DNA of 64,000 bases from Oxalobacteraceae bacterium OTU3CAMAD1 (GTDB taxonomy: Bacteria > Pseudomonadota > Gammaproteobacteria > Burkholderiales > Burkholderiaceae_D): assembly GCA_024123915.1 (NCBI GenBank), contig CP099650.1, positions 6,882,001 through 6,946,000 of the forward strand. Reading direction: 5' to 3'. Under the pieces are notes generated by a model, which had not been told where the DNA came from, searched no databases, and saw nothing but the letters and a program-made list of their open reading frames with translations. The position numbers were made by a program, and so were the translations under genes. Numbering within the stretch: position 1 is the stretch's first letter; every line of letters starts with the position of its first letter. This document shows, piece by piece, positions 63,857 to 64,000 of this stretch.

Positions 63857-64000
63857 TTATTCGCTTTTCGGCCGGGAGTAGAGGTCGATGATGGTGCTGA
63901 TCCCGTCCGCGCACACCGAACAGAATTTATCGCTGCGATCGAACATGATGCACTGCATCTCGGGACGGTAATACCCCTTGGCCTCGTAGTTCGCTCCCTC
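63857..64000 (-). CDS. M64-family metallopeptidase, 3' partial fragment
   Basis: The last 47 codons of a minus-strand gene that continues beyond the window. The reading EGANYEAKGYYRPEMQCIMF followed by DRSDKFCSVCADGISTII is the C-terminal signature of peptidase family M64 (IgA-protease-like), where the sequence GAGYY-x-YRPE-x-x-C-x-M precedes FC-x-VC. The gene would encode a secreted zinc peptidase. Only the end can be judged. Confidence 0.75.
   Translation of the reverse strand, partial: EGANYEAKGYYRPEMQCIMFDRSDKFCSVCADGISTIIDLYSRPKSE

Overview
The window looks like chromosomal DNA of a high-GC betaproteobacterium of the Oxalobacteraceae type (Massilia/Duganella/Janthinobacterium group). 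That assignment is an inference from overall gene style: the metX-metW pair, proteobacterial gshA-gshB next to a PTS-type EIIA-HPr-EI set, torF-glnK-amt, a PF08886-type GshA, DUF1841, RppH beside ProS, and a complete kdp operon. No rRNA, tRNA, CRISPR array, transposase or prophage gene was seen.

Layout. 1-8.6 kb: a CGNR zinc-finger regulator (5' partial), a secreted HAF-repeat protein, an OmpR-type two-component pair, a secreted esterase, a PhoD-type phosphatase behind a plausible Pho box, then a BlaI-M56 regulatory pair preceded by the decayed tail of a related gene. 8.6-21.7 kb: housekeeping genes, including a DUF4279-like protein with a lipase-like hydrolase, pyrE, xth, a tightly overlapping block metX-metW-ampG-M48 protease-pseudouridine synthase, and gshA-gshB-EIIA-ptsH-ptsI. 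21.8-25.1 kb: a torF-glnK-amt operon with a well-formed sigma-54 promoter and two NtrC-type sites, divergent from ubiK.

25.2-38.0 kb is an accessory polysaccharide/uronate locus: a GH28/GH49-like beta-helix enzyme, a GH43 enzyme, kduI, kduD, a mutarotase-like protein, an AGE-family isomerase, a GH97 enzyme, an MFS sugar transporter, GH88 and an unrecognised beta-propeller-like protein. Two identical 12-bp palindromes, GTTATCGATAAC, lie at the GH28-like promoter and between the divergent GH43 and kduI genes, so the locus is probably controlled by one LacI-type repressor encoded elsewhere. 38-49 kb: lytic transglycosylase, proS, rppH, DUF1841, a lipoprotein-type malate:quinone oxidoreductase, two small cytochromes c, a MoxR-GNAT-VWA trio, and a hydrolase with an ArsR-type regulator. 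49-57.5 kb: kdpFABCDE preceded by a 30-codon membrane microprotein gene missed by length-limited ORF calling. 57.6-64 kb: a second TorF-type protein, parE-parC, an Ala/Lys-rich secreted protein and the 3' end of an M64 peptidase gene.

Two families of palindromic repeats are scattered through the window. Five copies of a ~97-101 bp hairpin element (ends CACGTAGGGCGGATTA) sit mostly between convergent genes; one copy is inserted in frame in the N-terminal coding region of the GH97 gene, and another supplies the stop codon of the GH43 gene. Four copies of a GGGGTC(G)-type inverted repeat lie just after or between genes. No wholly new defence or mobile system was found; the most notable points are these repeats, the Kdp microprotein, the shared operator of the sugar locus, and the nitrogen-controlled porin-like gene.
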